Shown: positions 13,894 through 19,867 of the stretch, piece by piece
Numbering within the stretch: the stretch's first letter is position 1
How the letters are laid out: each line of letters starts with the position of its first letter
IMG/VR virus record: IMGVR_UViG_3300017763_000217
Location: 1-22,861 of that record
Direction: 5' to 3' (one strand)
Length of the DNA stretch: 22,861 bases
Source: a virus
Notes under the pieces: generated by a model
Databases searched by the model: none
What the model was told of the DNA's origin: nothing
Seen by the model: only the letters and a program-made list of their open reading frames with translations
Made by a program: the position numbers and the translations under genes

Positions 13894-15189
13894 ATGGCTT
13901 CTAACGACTTGCAGGCTGCAATAGACGAGTATAACAACGCAGCATCGCCTTATAACGCGCTAGATGATTACCTCATGCAGAGGCCGGTTTATGACCGTGG
14001 CGCTAGAGAAGCGCCAGAAGCGCCGACAATGAGAACTCTTGAAGCCGTGATGCCAGATTCAGCGGACACGATGGCAAACCGTTTTGAACAAGAGTTGGAG
14101 GGGCTTCGACAACAGGATGCAACTTCAGAGGCGGCAAGACAAGAAGAAATAAACGCCCTGAGAAGTCTTTTGGAGAAAGAGTTAGCTTCTTCTAGTGACG
14201 TGGCGCGAGCCGAAAGGTCTGCTTTGAGCGGGTCTCTTGAAAATAGAATACAAGAGTTGAGGCGAGGGATTGATGCCGAAACTATTGATTTGCGTAAGGC
14301 AGGGCTAGACGAAAGGGCCGCGCTCGCAAGGCAGATATCTGAAGGCGACAAGCTGGTAAGCGAGGCTCAAACCTCCGCCATTGGAGAGCTAAAAGACCGA
14401 ATAGTCACCTTGAACTCTGAGCTGCAAGAAATAGACGGAGCTGTTCAGGGGAGCCTTTCGGCACAATCAGAAATCGATGACCTAAATGCTAAGCTTGAAG
14501 GAATTTATGACACCGTGGACTCGGGTGTTACCGAAGGTAACGAACTTTTGCGAGGTGAAATTTCTAAGCTCATTTCGGGACTGGAAGCGTCAATAGGTCA
14601 AGTGAGAGACAATTTGGACTCTTTGCCAATTGACTCTATACAAGAACAATTGTCGAGAGTGAATCTGGGTGCGGAACAATTTCAAGGACAAATTGACGCG
14701 GCTGCTGGGGAGCGAGCAGAGTTGTCTCAGCAGATACAGTCTCTACAAGAAACAGGATTGGGCCAATCTGATTTAACGGCAGCACTCGACCCCATTCAAG
14801 CTGAAATAAATGCTTTGCGAGAGGCTGGTTCAGGAGAAGTGGATGTTGAAGCTTTGCGAAAACAAATAACAGATGACATTTTGGCACAATTGGCAAGTCA
14901 GGAGCAGCAAACTGAAGCTTCCACTACACCGTTCCAAGCTGAGGATACTCCCGTGTTCGAGGGTGAGGGTGGTGCTTACGGCGGTGATTTTGGCCCTTCG
15001 GCTTCAGAGGCGGCAGGTTTCGACCTTACCGGCGCAAGTAGGAACTACGAACAGTATGATCCAAGCGATTATGTGCGTAGCACAAACCCCGGCTCAAACG
15101 CTTTCAAGAATCCGCAGCCTGTGCAGACCCAGCCAGATAACCAATTTGGGTTTGATATATCAGGAATCAATCTGAATGTGGGGGCGTAA
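13894..15189 (+). CDS. Long coiled-coil protein, unknown
   Basis: A 431-aa acidic protein starting 5 nt after the previous stop. About residues 60-340 are almost continuous helix with coiled-coil character, with repeated motifs such as FEQELEGLRQQDATSEAARQ, ELKDRIVTLNSELQEIDGAV and AELSQQIQSLQETGLGQSDL. The last ~90 residues are low-complexity Gly/Ser/Asn/Gln/Pro-rich (FEGEGGAYGGDFGPSASEAA) and end FGFDISGINLNVG. No hydrophobic segments are present, so it is not a classical tape measure. In a short-tailed phage it might be an internal head or ejection protein or an assembly factor. Coiled-coil composition alone gives no family. Confidence 0.68.
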   Translation: MASNDLQAAIDEYNNAASPYNALDDYLMQRPVYDRGAREAPEAPTMRTLEAVMPDSADTMANRFEQELEGLRQQDATSEAARQEEINALRSLLEKELASSSDVARAERSALSGSLENRIQELRRGIDAETIDLRKAGLDERAALARQISEGDKLVSEAQTSAIGELKDRIVTLNSELQEIDGAVQGSLSAQSEIDDLNAKLEGIYDTVDSGVTEGNELLRGEISKLISGLEASIGQVRDNLDSLPIDSIQEQLSRVNLGAEQFQGQIDAAAGERAELSQQIQSLQETGLGQSDLTAALDPIQAEINALREAGSGEVDVEALRKQITDDILAQLASQEQQTEASTTPFQAEDTPVFEGEGGAYGGDFGPSASEAAGFDLTGASRNYEQYDPSDYVRSTNPGSNAFKNPQPVQTQPDNQFGFDISGINLNVGA

Positions 15190-15551
15190 TGGCTAGTGAT
15201 GTACCAAAGAACGTAGCGAACCCTTCTCTTTACAAAAAGGCAAAGGCGAAGGCAAAGGCCAAGTTTGACGTTTACCCAAGCGCATACGCCAACGGTTGGA
15301 TGGTACAGGAGTACAAGCGAATGGGCGGAGAATACAAAGGCGCTACAGGCGGTGAGGTGACTCTCGACCCGAAGAAAAGCGATCTTAACAATGACGGTAA
15401 GCTAAGCGGTTACGAGCGCAAGCGCGGCACTGCAATCGCCAAGAGCATGGCAAAGAACATGAACGGGGGCGGAACTGTAATGGTTCAAGGCCGTGGTTGT
15501 GGTGCTATTATGCCAAGCAAGCAAAAGAAAACGAGAGTACCTCGTGGCTAA
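15189..15551 (+). CDS. Cationic protein with an EF-hand/dockerin-type calcium loop
   Basis: A 120-aa basic protein, its ATG overlapping the previous stop (TAATG). The N-terminus has NPSLYKKAKAKAKAKFDVYP, and residues ~31-50 (SAYANGWMVQEYKRMGGEYK) resemble a small conserved phage domain. Residues 65-76 form a canonical calcium loop (DLNNDGKLSGYE) with D65, N67, D69, G70, S73 and E76 at loop positions 1, 3, 5, 6, 9 and 12. The C-terminus has a Gly-rich stretch with one cysteine (VQGRGCGAIMPS) and a basic tail. Similar proteins occur in marine phages as far as I recall, without a role. The loop could stabilise a small virion protein. Confidence 0.65.
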   Translation: MASDVPKNVANPSLYKKAKAKAKAKFDVYPSAYANGWMVQEYKRMGGEYKGATGGEVTLDPKKSDLNNDGKLSGYERKRGTAIAKSMAKNMNGGGTVMVQGRGCGAIMPSKQKKTRVPRG

Positions 15552-16077
15552 GCCCAGAAGCGGACTCAAGAAATGGTTTGGTAAGGGCAAAGGTGGCAAC
15601 TGGGTTGACATCTCAGCGCCCAAAGAGGGCGGCGGCTTTGAAAAGTGTGGGCGTAAGAGTGCCAGCGATTCTGATCGCGGTTACCCTAAGTGCGTACCCG
15701 CAGACAAAGCCGCTAACATGAGCAAAAAGCAGATTGCTTCAGCGGTTAGCCGCAAGCGGTCAAAGAAACAGGGTGTTGGTGGAAAGCCTACCAATGTCGC
15801 AACTTTCGCTAAAGACGGAGGCGAGATTATGAAGAGCAAGATGGGTACGAAAGGCGGCGCAATGGGCGGCAAAAAAAATATGATGATGCCCGGCGGCATG
15901 AAGAAGGGCGGATCAGCCATGAAATCCAAAGGTATGGCTAAAGGTGGTGCCATGAAGACTAAGGGCTACGCCAAAGGCGGTGCCATGAAATCTAAAGGTA
16001 TGTCTAAAGGCGGAGCAGCTAAGGGCGGCATGAGAAAGCCTTCTAGCAAGAACAGTGGTCTATATGGCCGCAGCTAG
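15544..16077 (+). CDS. DUF5872-like cationic protein with K/G/M-rich repeats
   Basis: A 177-aa protein. The frame is open from 15493, but GTG 15544 (8-nt overlap with the previous gene, GAGAG upstream) gives the expected N-terminus AKPRSGLKKWFGKGKGGNWV. Residues ~1-90 resemble DUF5872: DISAPKEGGGFEKCGRKS, then YPKCVPADKAANMSKKQIAS, with paired cysteines, and NVATF at the end. From ~residue 98 the chain is almost only Lys, Gly, Met, Ala and Ser, including tandem KGGAMKSKGMA-type repeats. The DUF number is from memory. Such a positive, flexible tail could neutralise DNA or bind the capsid interior; function unknown. Confidence 0.65.
   Translation: MAKPRSGLKKWFGKGKGGNWVDISAPKEGGGFEKCGRKSASDSDRGYPKCVPADKAANMSKKQIASAVSRKRSKKQGVGGKPTNVATFAKDGGEIMKSKMGTKGGAMGGKKNMMMPGGMKKGGSAMKSKGMAKGGAMKTKGYAKGGAMKSKGMSKGGAAKGGMRKPSSKNSGLYGRS
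15904..16020 (+). repeat. Tandem 33-bp coding repeats (K-G-G-A-M-K-x-K-G-x-x)
   Basis: Units begin at 15904 (36 bp, one extra codon), 15940 (33 bp), 15973 (33 bp) and 16006 (partial), encoding KGGSAMKSKGMA, KGGAMKTKGYA, KGGAMKSKGMS and KGGAA. The units differ at synonymous positions (AAA/AAG, GGT/GGC, TCC/TCT), so the peptide repeat is older than any recent DNA duplication and is probably kept by selection. Confidence 0.8.
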
Positions 16078-16775
16078 TGGCCTATCTTCAAAGCAATATC
16101 CCACACTTTAAGGCGTGGGTTAGAAGAGAGTACACGGTCAACCATGAGCGATACCACGGCGAGTTTTTACACGCTATGGTTATCGCCGTGACCACAATGC
16201 CGACAAGGTGCTTGAGCTTTCAGGTCATATTTACAGGCGCTGAAACTTACGACGATGACGAAGAACCAAACGTACACGGCGGGGCTATGTGGGCGCGGAT
16301 GCCCATTACGGCGTTGGTTGCCGACACGCCCTTTGATGAGTGGCCTGAACCTATGCCTGTTTGGGCGGCGCAGCCTTGGGACTGTTCTTCTCATGACCAC
16401 TCTGTTTATGTCTTAGACCGCGCAACACCGTGCCCTTGGCTTGCCAAGATTGATGGCGAGTTCTATCCCGCAAAGTATTATTTCACCGTTGATTACACCG
16501 AGAATGAAATAGCGGATGATCCAGCGCAGCACAAGCAGAGCCATGTTATGGAGCTTTTAGATGCTGGCAAGTGGACTGGAAATATTGTGGCTTTGCCAAA
16601 TAATAGAGTAAGAGTGACGCACCCAGCGTGGTTCGAGACGGGCGAGGGCGCTCCAGACTTCAGACCAAGCCAGCATATCCATTACAGCAAAAGCGATTTA
16701 GACTACACTCTTGACGTAAATCAGGTTTTCGACAACCTATACGCAGGTAAAAAAGATGGCGGTAAGCGGAAGTAA
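16077..16775 (+). CDS. Conserved phage protein of the connector region, unknown
   Basis: A 232-aa protein with GTG start overlapping the previous TAG. The N-terminus AYLQSNIPHFKAWVRREYTV, then HGEFLHAMVIAVTTMPTRCL, is a pattern I recall from a conserved marine-phage family always near the gp4-like adaptor. The chain is rich in Trp, His, Pro and Asp (FDEWPEPMPVWAAQPWDCSS) and looks like a compact globular enzyme- or binding-type fold rather than a fibrous virion protein, but I recognise no catalytic motif. It overlaps the adaptor gene by 20 nt, so the two are probably made in proportion. A role in head completion or tail assembly is inferred from position only. Confidence 0.7.
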   Translation: MAYLQSNIPHFKAWVRREYTVNHERYHGEFLHAMVIAVTTMPTRCLSFQVIFTGAETYDDDEEPNVHGGAMWARMPITALVADTPFDEWPEPMPVWAAQPWDCSSHDHSVYVLDRATPCPWLAKIDGEFYPAKYYFTVDYTENEIADDPAQHKQSHVMELLDAGKWTGNIVALPNNRVRVTHPAWFETGEGAPDFRPSQHIHYSKSDLDYTLDVNQVFDNLYAGKKDGGKRK

Positions 16776-17451
16776 AGACTTTGAGTTAGACGTAGCCGAC
16801 TACGTTGAAGAGGCGTTTGAGCGTTGCGGCTTAGAACTTCGCACGGGGTATGACCTAAAGACGGCCAATCGATCCCTCAACCTGATGCTTGCAGAGTGGG
16901 CAAATCGTGGCTTGAATCAGTGGACGATCAACCAAAAGACGTTGGCGATGGTCAAAGACACGACCTCGTACACGGTTGACGCAACAAATCCAACCGCGAC
17001 AATTGACGTTTTGGACGTGTTTATTCGTGAGACTTTAGGCGGTGTATCAACAGACGTGCCGCTATCTCGAATGTCTCGATCCGAGTACGCCAATCTTTCT
17101 ACCAAAACAAGCACGGGGAAGCCTAACCAGTATTTCGTAGACAAGCAGATTAGCCCGACCATCACGGTTTGGCCTGCACCAGACCAGACATCCAAATACG
17201 ATTTATATCTTAACGTGTTGAGCCGTATGGATGACGCGGATGCTGGGGCTAACACGCTACAAGTGCCTTTCCGATTTTACCCTTGCTTGGCAGCGGGGCT
17301 GGCTTATTACATAGCATTGAAAAAAGCGCCTGAAAAGGTGTCGATGCTGAAGCAAATTTACGAAGAAGAGTTTCAGCGAGCCTTGAGCCAAGACGAAGAC
17401 CGAGCTTCCTTTAGAGTGGCCCCCGATCTTCGTGGGTACAACATAGCGTAA
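16756..17451 (+). CDS. Head-tail adaptor, P22 gp4-like
   Basis: A 231-aa protein starting 20 nt inside the previous gene. The helical N-terminus (VADYVEEAFERCGLELRTGY, then NLMLAEWANRGLNQWTINQK) is typical of podovirus gp4-like tail accessory factors, which bind the portal after packaging and seal the head. It continues with TTSYTVDATNPTATIDVLDV (beta part) and a C-terminal helical segment with FYPCLAAGLAYYIALKKAPE and YEEEFQRALSQDEDRASF. P22 gp4 is 166 aa, so this version is longer. The assignment rests on recalled family features and on its location between head and nozzle genes. Confidence 0.75.
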   Translation: MAVSGSKDFELDVADYVEEAFERCGLELRTGYDLKTANRSLNLMLAEWANRGLNQWTINQKTLAMVKDTTSYTVDATNPTATIDVLDVFIRETLGGVSTDVPLSRMSRSEYANLSTKTSTGKPNQYFVDKQISPTITVWPAPDQTSKYDLYLNVLSRMDDADAGANTLQVPFRFYPCLAAGLAYYIALKKAPEKVSMLKQIYEEEFQRALSQDEDRASFRVAPDLRGYNIA

Positions 17452-17774
17452 TGGCTTACGCATCCAACAAACGTGCTTACGGCATCTGTGACATCACGGG
17501 CTTTCGCTATCGCCTAAAAGACATGAAGATGACGTGGGATGGTTTATTGGTAGGCCCAGATCAGTGGTCGCCAAAGCATCCTCAACTCATGCCAAAGCCA
17601 TTCCCTGTTGATCCGCAGGCATTGCAGATCACGCGCCCTGATCAAGCGGCGGACGGCAACGACAACAACTTTTTCACCGTTTACACAAATGTTGGAAATG
17701 GTATTTTGGGTACAACTTTGCAAACTTTTGGAATAACCTGTAGTGTTGGCACCGTGGAGGTAACAACGTCATGA
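17451..17774 (+). CDS. Small conserved connector-region protein, unknown
   Basis: A 107-aa protein with ATG overlapping the adaptor stop (TAATG). The N-terminal block YGICDITGFRYRLKDMKMTW, then GLLVGPDQWSPKHPQLMPKP, is a strongly patterned motif I recall from many marine and soil phages, always beside adaptor genes. It contains a C-D-x-x-G-F arrangement but only one nearby cysteine, so no metal site is evident. The C-terminal part is Gly/Thr-rich. The function is unknown. The ATGA overlap with the next adaptor gene means it is embedded in the head-tail connector operon and is probably a virion or assembly protein. Confidence 0.72.
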   Translation: MAYASNKRAYGICDITGFRYRLKDMKMTWDGLLVGPDQWSPKHPQLMPKPFPVDPQALQITRPDQAADGNDNNFFTVYTNVGNGILGTTLQTFGITCSVGTVEVTTS

Positions 17775-18421
17775 GCTTCACATTGGCAACGCTAAAATCG
17801 ACTGTGCAAGATTACTTGCAGGTCAATGAGACTACGTTCAACAACAACCTGAATACGTTCATCAAAGAAGCTGAGAGCCGCATCTTTAAGATGGTTCAGC
17901 TACCAGAGCAGCGAAAGAACGTGCAGGGTACGTTGACGGCAAGCAATCGTTTCTTGGCTACACCAAGCGACTACTTTGCTCCGTTTTCATTGGCGGTTAT
18001 TGATAGCAACAACAAGTACCACTATTTGGATTTCAAGCATCCATCATTCATTAAGGAATACAGCCCTACCACGACAACGACTGGCAGGCCCAAGTATTAC
18101 TCATTGTTTGACGAAACAGCCTTTGAGCTGTCGCCTGTACCAGATTCTGGTTATACCGCAGAGTTGCACTACCTGTTTAAGCCAGCGTCTTTGACGATTG
18201 GCGCGGACTCAGGTACGACAATCCTGTCTACGGATCACCCTGATCCCTTGCTTTACGGCACCTTGGTAGAGGCTGCTGTGTTCTTAAAAGAAGCTCCTGA
18301 CGTGATAGCCAACTTCGAGGCTCGGTTCAAGGAAGGCGTCTCTCGGATGAAGAATCTGAGCGAAGGCCGTGGAACGCGAGACGAGTATCGATATGACTTA
18401 TTGCGTACAGGGGTAACCTAA
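17771..18421 (+). CDS. phiSU10-like adaptor protein
   Basis: A 216-aa protein (ATGA overlap). The N-terminus is helical (LATLKSTVQDYLQVNETTFN, then IKEAESRIFKMVQLPEQRKN). A beta-rich middle follows: ASNRFLATPSDYFAPFSLAV, then YHYLDFKHPSFIKEYSPTTT, then RPKYYSLFDETAFELSPVPD. The C-terminus is again helical (DPLLYGTLVEAAVFLKEAPD). This helix-beta-helix layout with P-S-D-Y and F-E-L-x-P motifs matches the adaptor family exemplified in phage phiSU10, which forms a ring between portal and nozzle. The genome would thus encode two adaptor-type proteins, this one and the gp4-like product. Assignment by recalled motifs. Confidence 0.75.
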   Translation: MSFTLATLKSTVQDYLQVNETTFNNNLNTFIKEAESRIFKMVQLPEQRKNVQGTLTASNRFLATPSDYFAPFSLAVIDSNNKYHYLDFKHPSFIKEYSPTTTTTGRPKYYSLFDETAFELSPVPDSGYTAELHYLFKPASLTIGADSGTTILSTDHPDPLLYGTLVEAAVFLKEAPDVIANFEARFKEGVSRMKNLSEGRGTRDEYRYDLLRTGVT

Positions 18422-19144
18422 TTGGAACCAATCAAAGAACTTGAAGGCAAGAAAATAGCAATTATCGGTCTGGGAGCCTCTCAGATCGATTATGTAATCG
18501 GAAAAGAAAACAGCGTTGAATGGGACGAGGTTTGGTTGATTAACTCAGCCTTGTCGGTTTTTGACTGTGATCGCGTGTTTATGCTCGATCCTGCCAGCCG
18601 CTTCCTTGACACCGAAGATGCAGGCAATCAAACCGAGGTGATGCGTAAGCTGCTACCCACGTTTGATAAACCGATTTATAGCTGCGAACTAGACGAGCGC
18701 GTACCAGCCTTGGTCGAATACCCGCTTGAAGAGGTCATTAAAGACCAACGCTGCGCTTACATGAATACTACTGTGGCTTATGCCTTAGCCTTTGCTGCGT
18801 GGAACAAAGTGGGCGAAGTCGATCTGTTTGGCATGGACTTCAGCTACAAAAACAACTTGCACTTCGCAGAGGCAGGTAGAGCCTGCCTTGAGTTCTGGAT
18901 ATGCAAGATGATTGCCATTGGCATCAAGGTTGGCGTAAGCCCAAGGTCTTCGTTGCTAGATCAGAACGTCGATATGCAAGACAGACTGTATGGCTACCAT
19001 CGCCTGCCTAACCCGAAAATAGCAATGCCAAACCCAGAGGGTGAGTGGGTAGTCTGCAACCGCTCAGAGCTGGCGCAGATGGTTAAGAAGCACAAACTAG
19101 AGACGGTAGAGCTGCCGTCCTCGCCAGAACCGTATAAGGGGTAG
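18422..19144 (+). CDS. Rossmann-fold, DUF115-like protein
   Basis: A 240-aa protein with TTG start directly after the previous stop (no gap). The N-terminus KKIAIIGLGASQIDYVI is a beta strand plus glycine-rich loop of a nucleotide-binding Rossmann fold. It continues WDEVWLINSALSVFDCDRVF, where DUF115-type proteins have a similar N-S segment, and later has TTVAYALAFAAWNKVGEVDL ending in FGMDFSY, again DUF115-like. That family includes MptE pyrophosphokinases and Maf flagellin-glycosylation proteins. An activated-sugar or nucleotide substrate is therefore possible. An enzyme-like protein in the middle of a connector/tail operon is unusual; it might modify the virion. Family identity is moderate, activity speculative. 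Confidence 0.5.
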   Translation: MEPIKELEGKKIAIIGLGASQIDYVIGKENSVEWDEVWLINSALSVFDCDRVFMLDPASRFLDTEDAGNQTEVMRKLLPTFDKPIYSCELDERVPALVEYPLEEVIKDQRCAYMNTTVAYALAFAAWNKVGEVDLFGMDFSYKNNLHFAEAGRACLEFWICKMIAIGIKVGVSPRSSLLDQNVDMQDRLYGYHRLPNPKIAMPNPEGEWVVCNRSELAQMVKKHKLETVELPSSPEPYKG

Positions 19145-19146
19145 TC

Positions 19147-19431
19147 ATGTCACAGGGTGTTTTTCAGATGGGTCAGGTGATGGTTTCGACAACCGATAAC
19201 CGTGGCCATGATGTAGAATTTTGGGCAAAAGAGACAACAAAGAAGATTTTAGGTATATCGGAAGAGGCTGAGCCGCACATTCGTTTGCAAGCTGAGGCTT
19301 TCCGCAATCAAGTTTATACTTTAATATTGATGGGGATGAAAAACGCTATAGCTTCTGACCGAGTTACGATTCGTGGTCTACTTGCGTCTCAGGGGCATGA
19401 AGACATGGCAAAAATAATCAAGGAGCTTTGA
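19147..19431 (+). CDS. Small conserved helical protein, unknown
   Basis: A 94-aa protein starting 2 nt after the previous stop. The core VMVSTTDNRGHDVEFWAKET, then LILMGMKNAIASDRVTIRGL, ending LLASQGHEDMAKIIKEL, matches a small helical family I recall from marine phages near tail genes. There are no cysteines or membrane segments. Its 3' end contains AAGGAG, which serves as ribosome site for the next gene. Function unknown. Confidence 0.68.
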   Translation: MSQGVFQMGQVMVSTTDNRGHDVEFWAKETTKKILGISEEAEPHIRLQAEAFRNQVYTLILMGMKNAIASDRVTIRGLLASQGHEDMAKIIKEL

Positions 19432-19432
19432 T

Positions 19433-19861
19433 ATGGCCATCACTTCCGCAATTCCTACCAGCTTCAAGCAAGAGCTTTTGGTTGGGACTCATAACTTTAC
19501 AGCTACCAGTGGCAACGCTTTCAAGCTTGCGCTTTACACGTCTAGCGCGACCCTTGGCGCTGCTACTACAGCATTCACCACGACAGGACAAGCCAGCGGC
19601 ACTAACTACACGTCTGGCGGCGCTACGGTTACATCAGTAACTCCAACGACTTCTGGCACGACTGCGGTGTGCGACTTTGCCGACCTTACATTTGGTACGG
19701 CTACTGTCACAGCTCGCGGCTGCATGATTTATAACGACACTCAGTCTGATAAGGCGTGTGCAGTAATTGATTTCGGTGGTGACAAAACCAGTACGGCTGG
19801 CGATTTTACTATCGTCTTCCCAAGCCCCACGGCTACTGGCGCGATCATTCGGTTGGCGTAA
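19433..19861 (+). CDS. Beta-rich virion protein, unknown role
   Basis: A 142-aa, Thr/Ala/Gly-rich protein with AAGGAG about 8 nt before the ATG, inside the previous gene's end. The N-terminus AITSAIPTSFKQELLVGTHN, then FKLALYTSSATLGAATTAFT, is a pattern I recall from virion proteins of marine phages. Later: VCDFADLTFGTATVTARGCM and the ending PTATGAIIRLA. It has a fibre- or sandwich-like composition with many Thr residues. The strong ribosome site fits an abundant structural component, perhaps a tail appendage or decoration protein next to the nozzle gene. The role is not known. Confidence 0.7.
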   Translation: MAITSAIPTSFKQELLVGTHNFTATSGNAFKLALYTSSATLGAATTAFTTTGQASGTNYTSGGATVTSVTPTTSGTTAVCDFADLTFGTATVTARGCMIYNDTQSDKACAVIDFGGDKTSTAGDFTIVFPSPTATGAIIRLA

Positions 19862-19867
19862 TGGCCC

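Noticed and set aside
13894-15189. Tape measure protein
   Set aside because: No hydrophobic segments, no tail tube or chaperone frameshift gene nearby, and the other genes indicate a short tail.
15904-16020. CRISPR-like repeat array
   Set aside because: The repeats are contiguous, coding, diverged at third positions and have no spacers.
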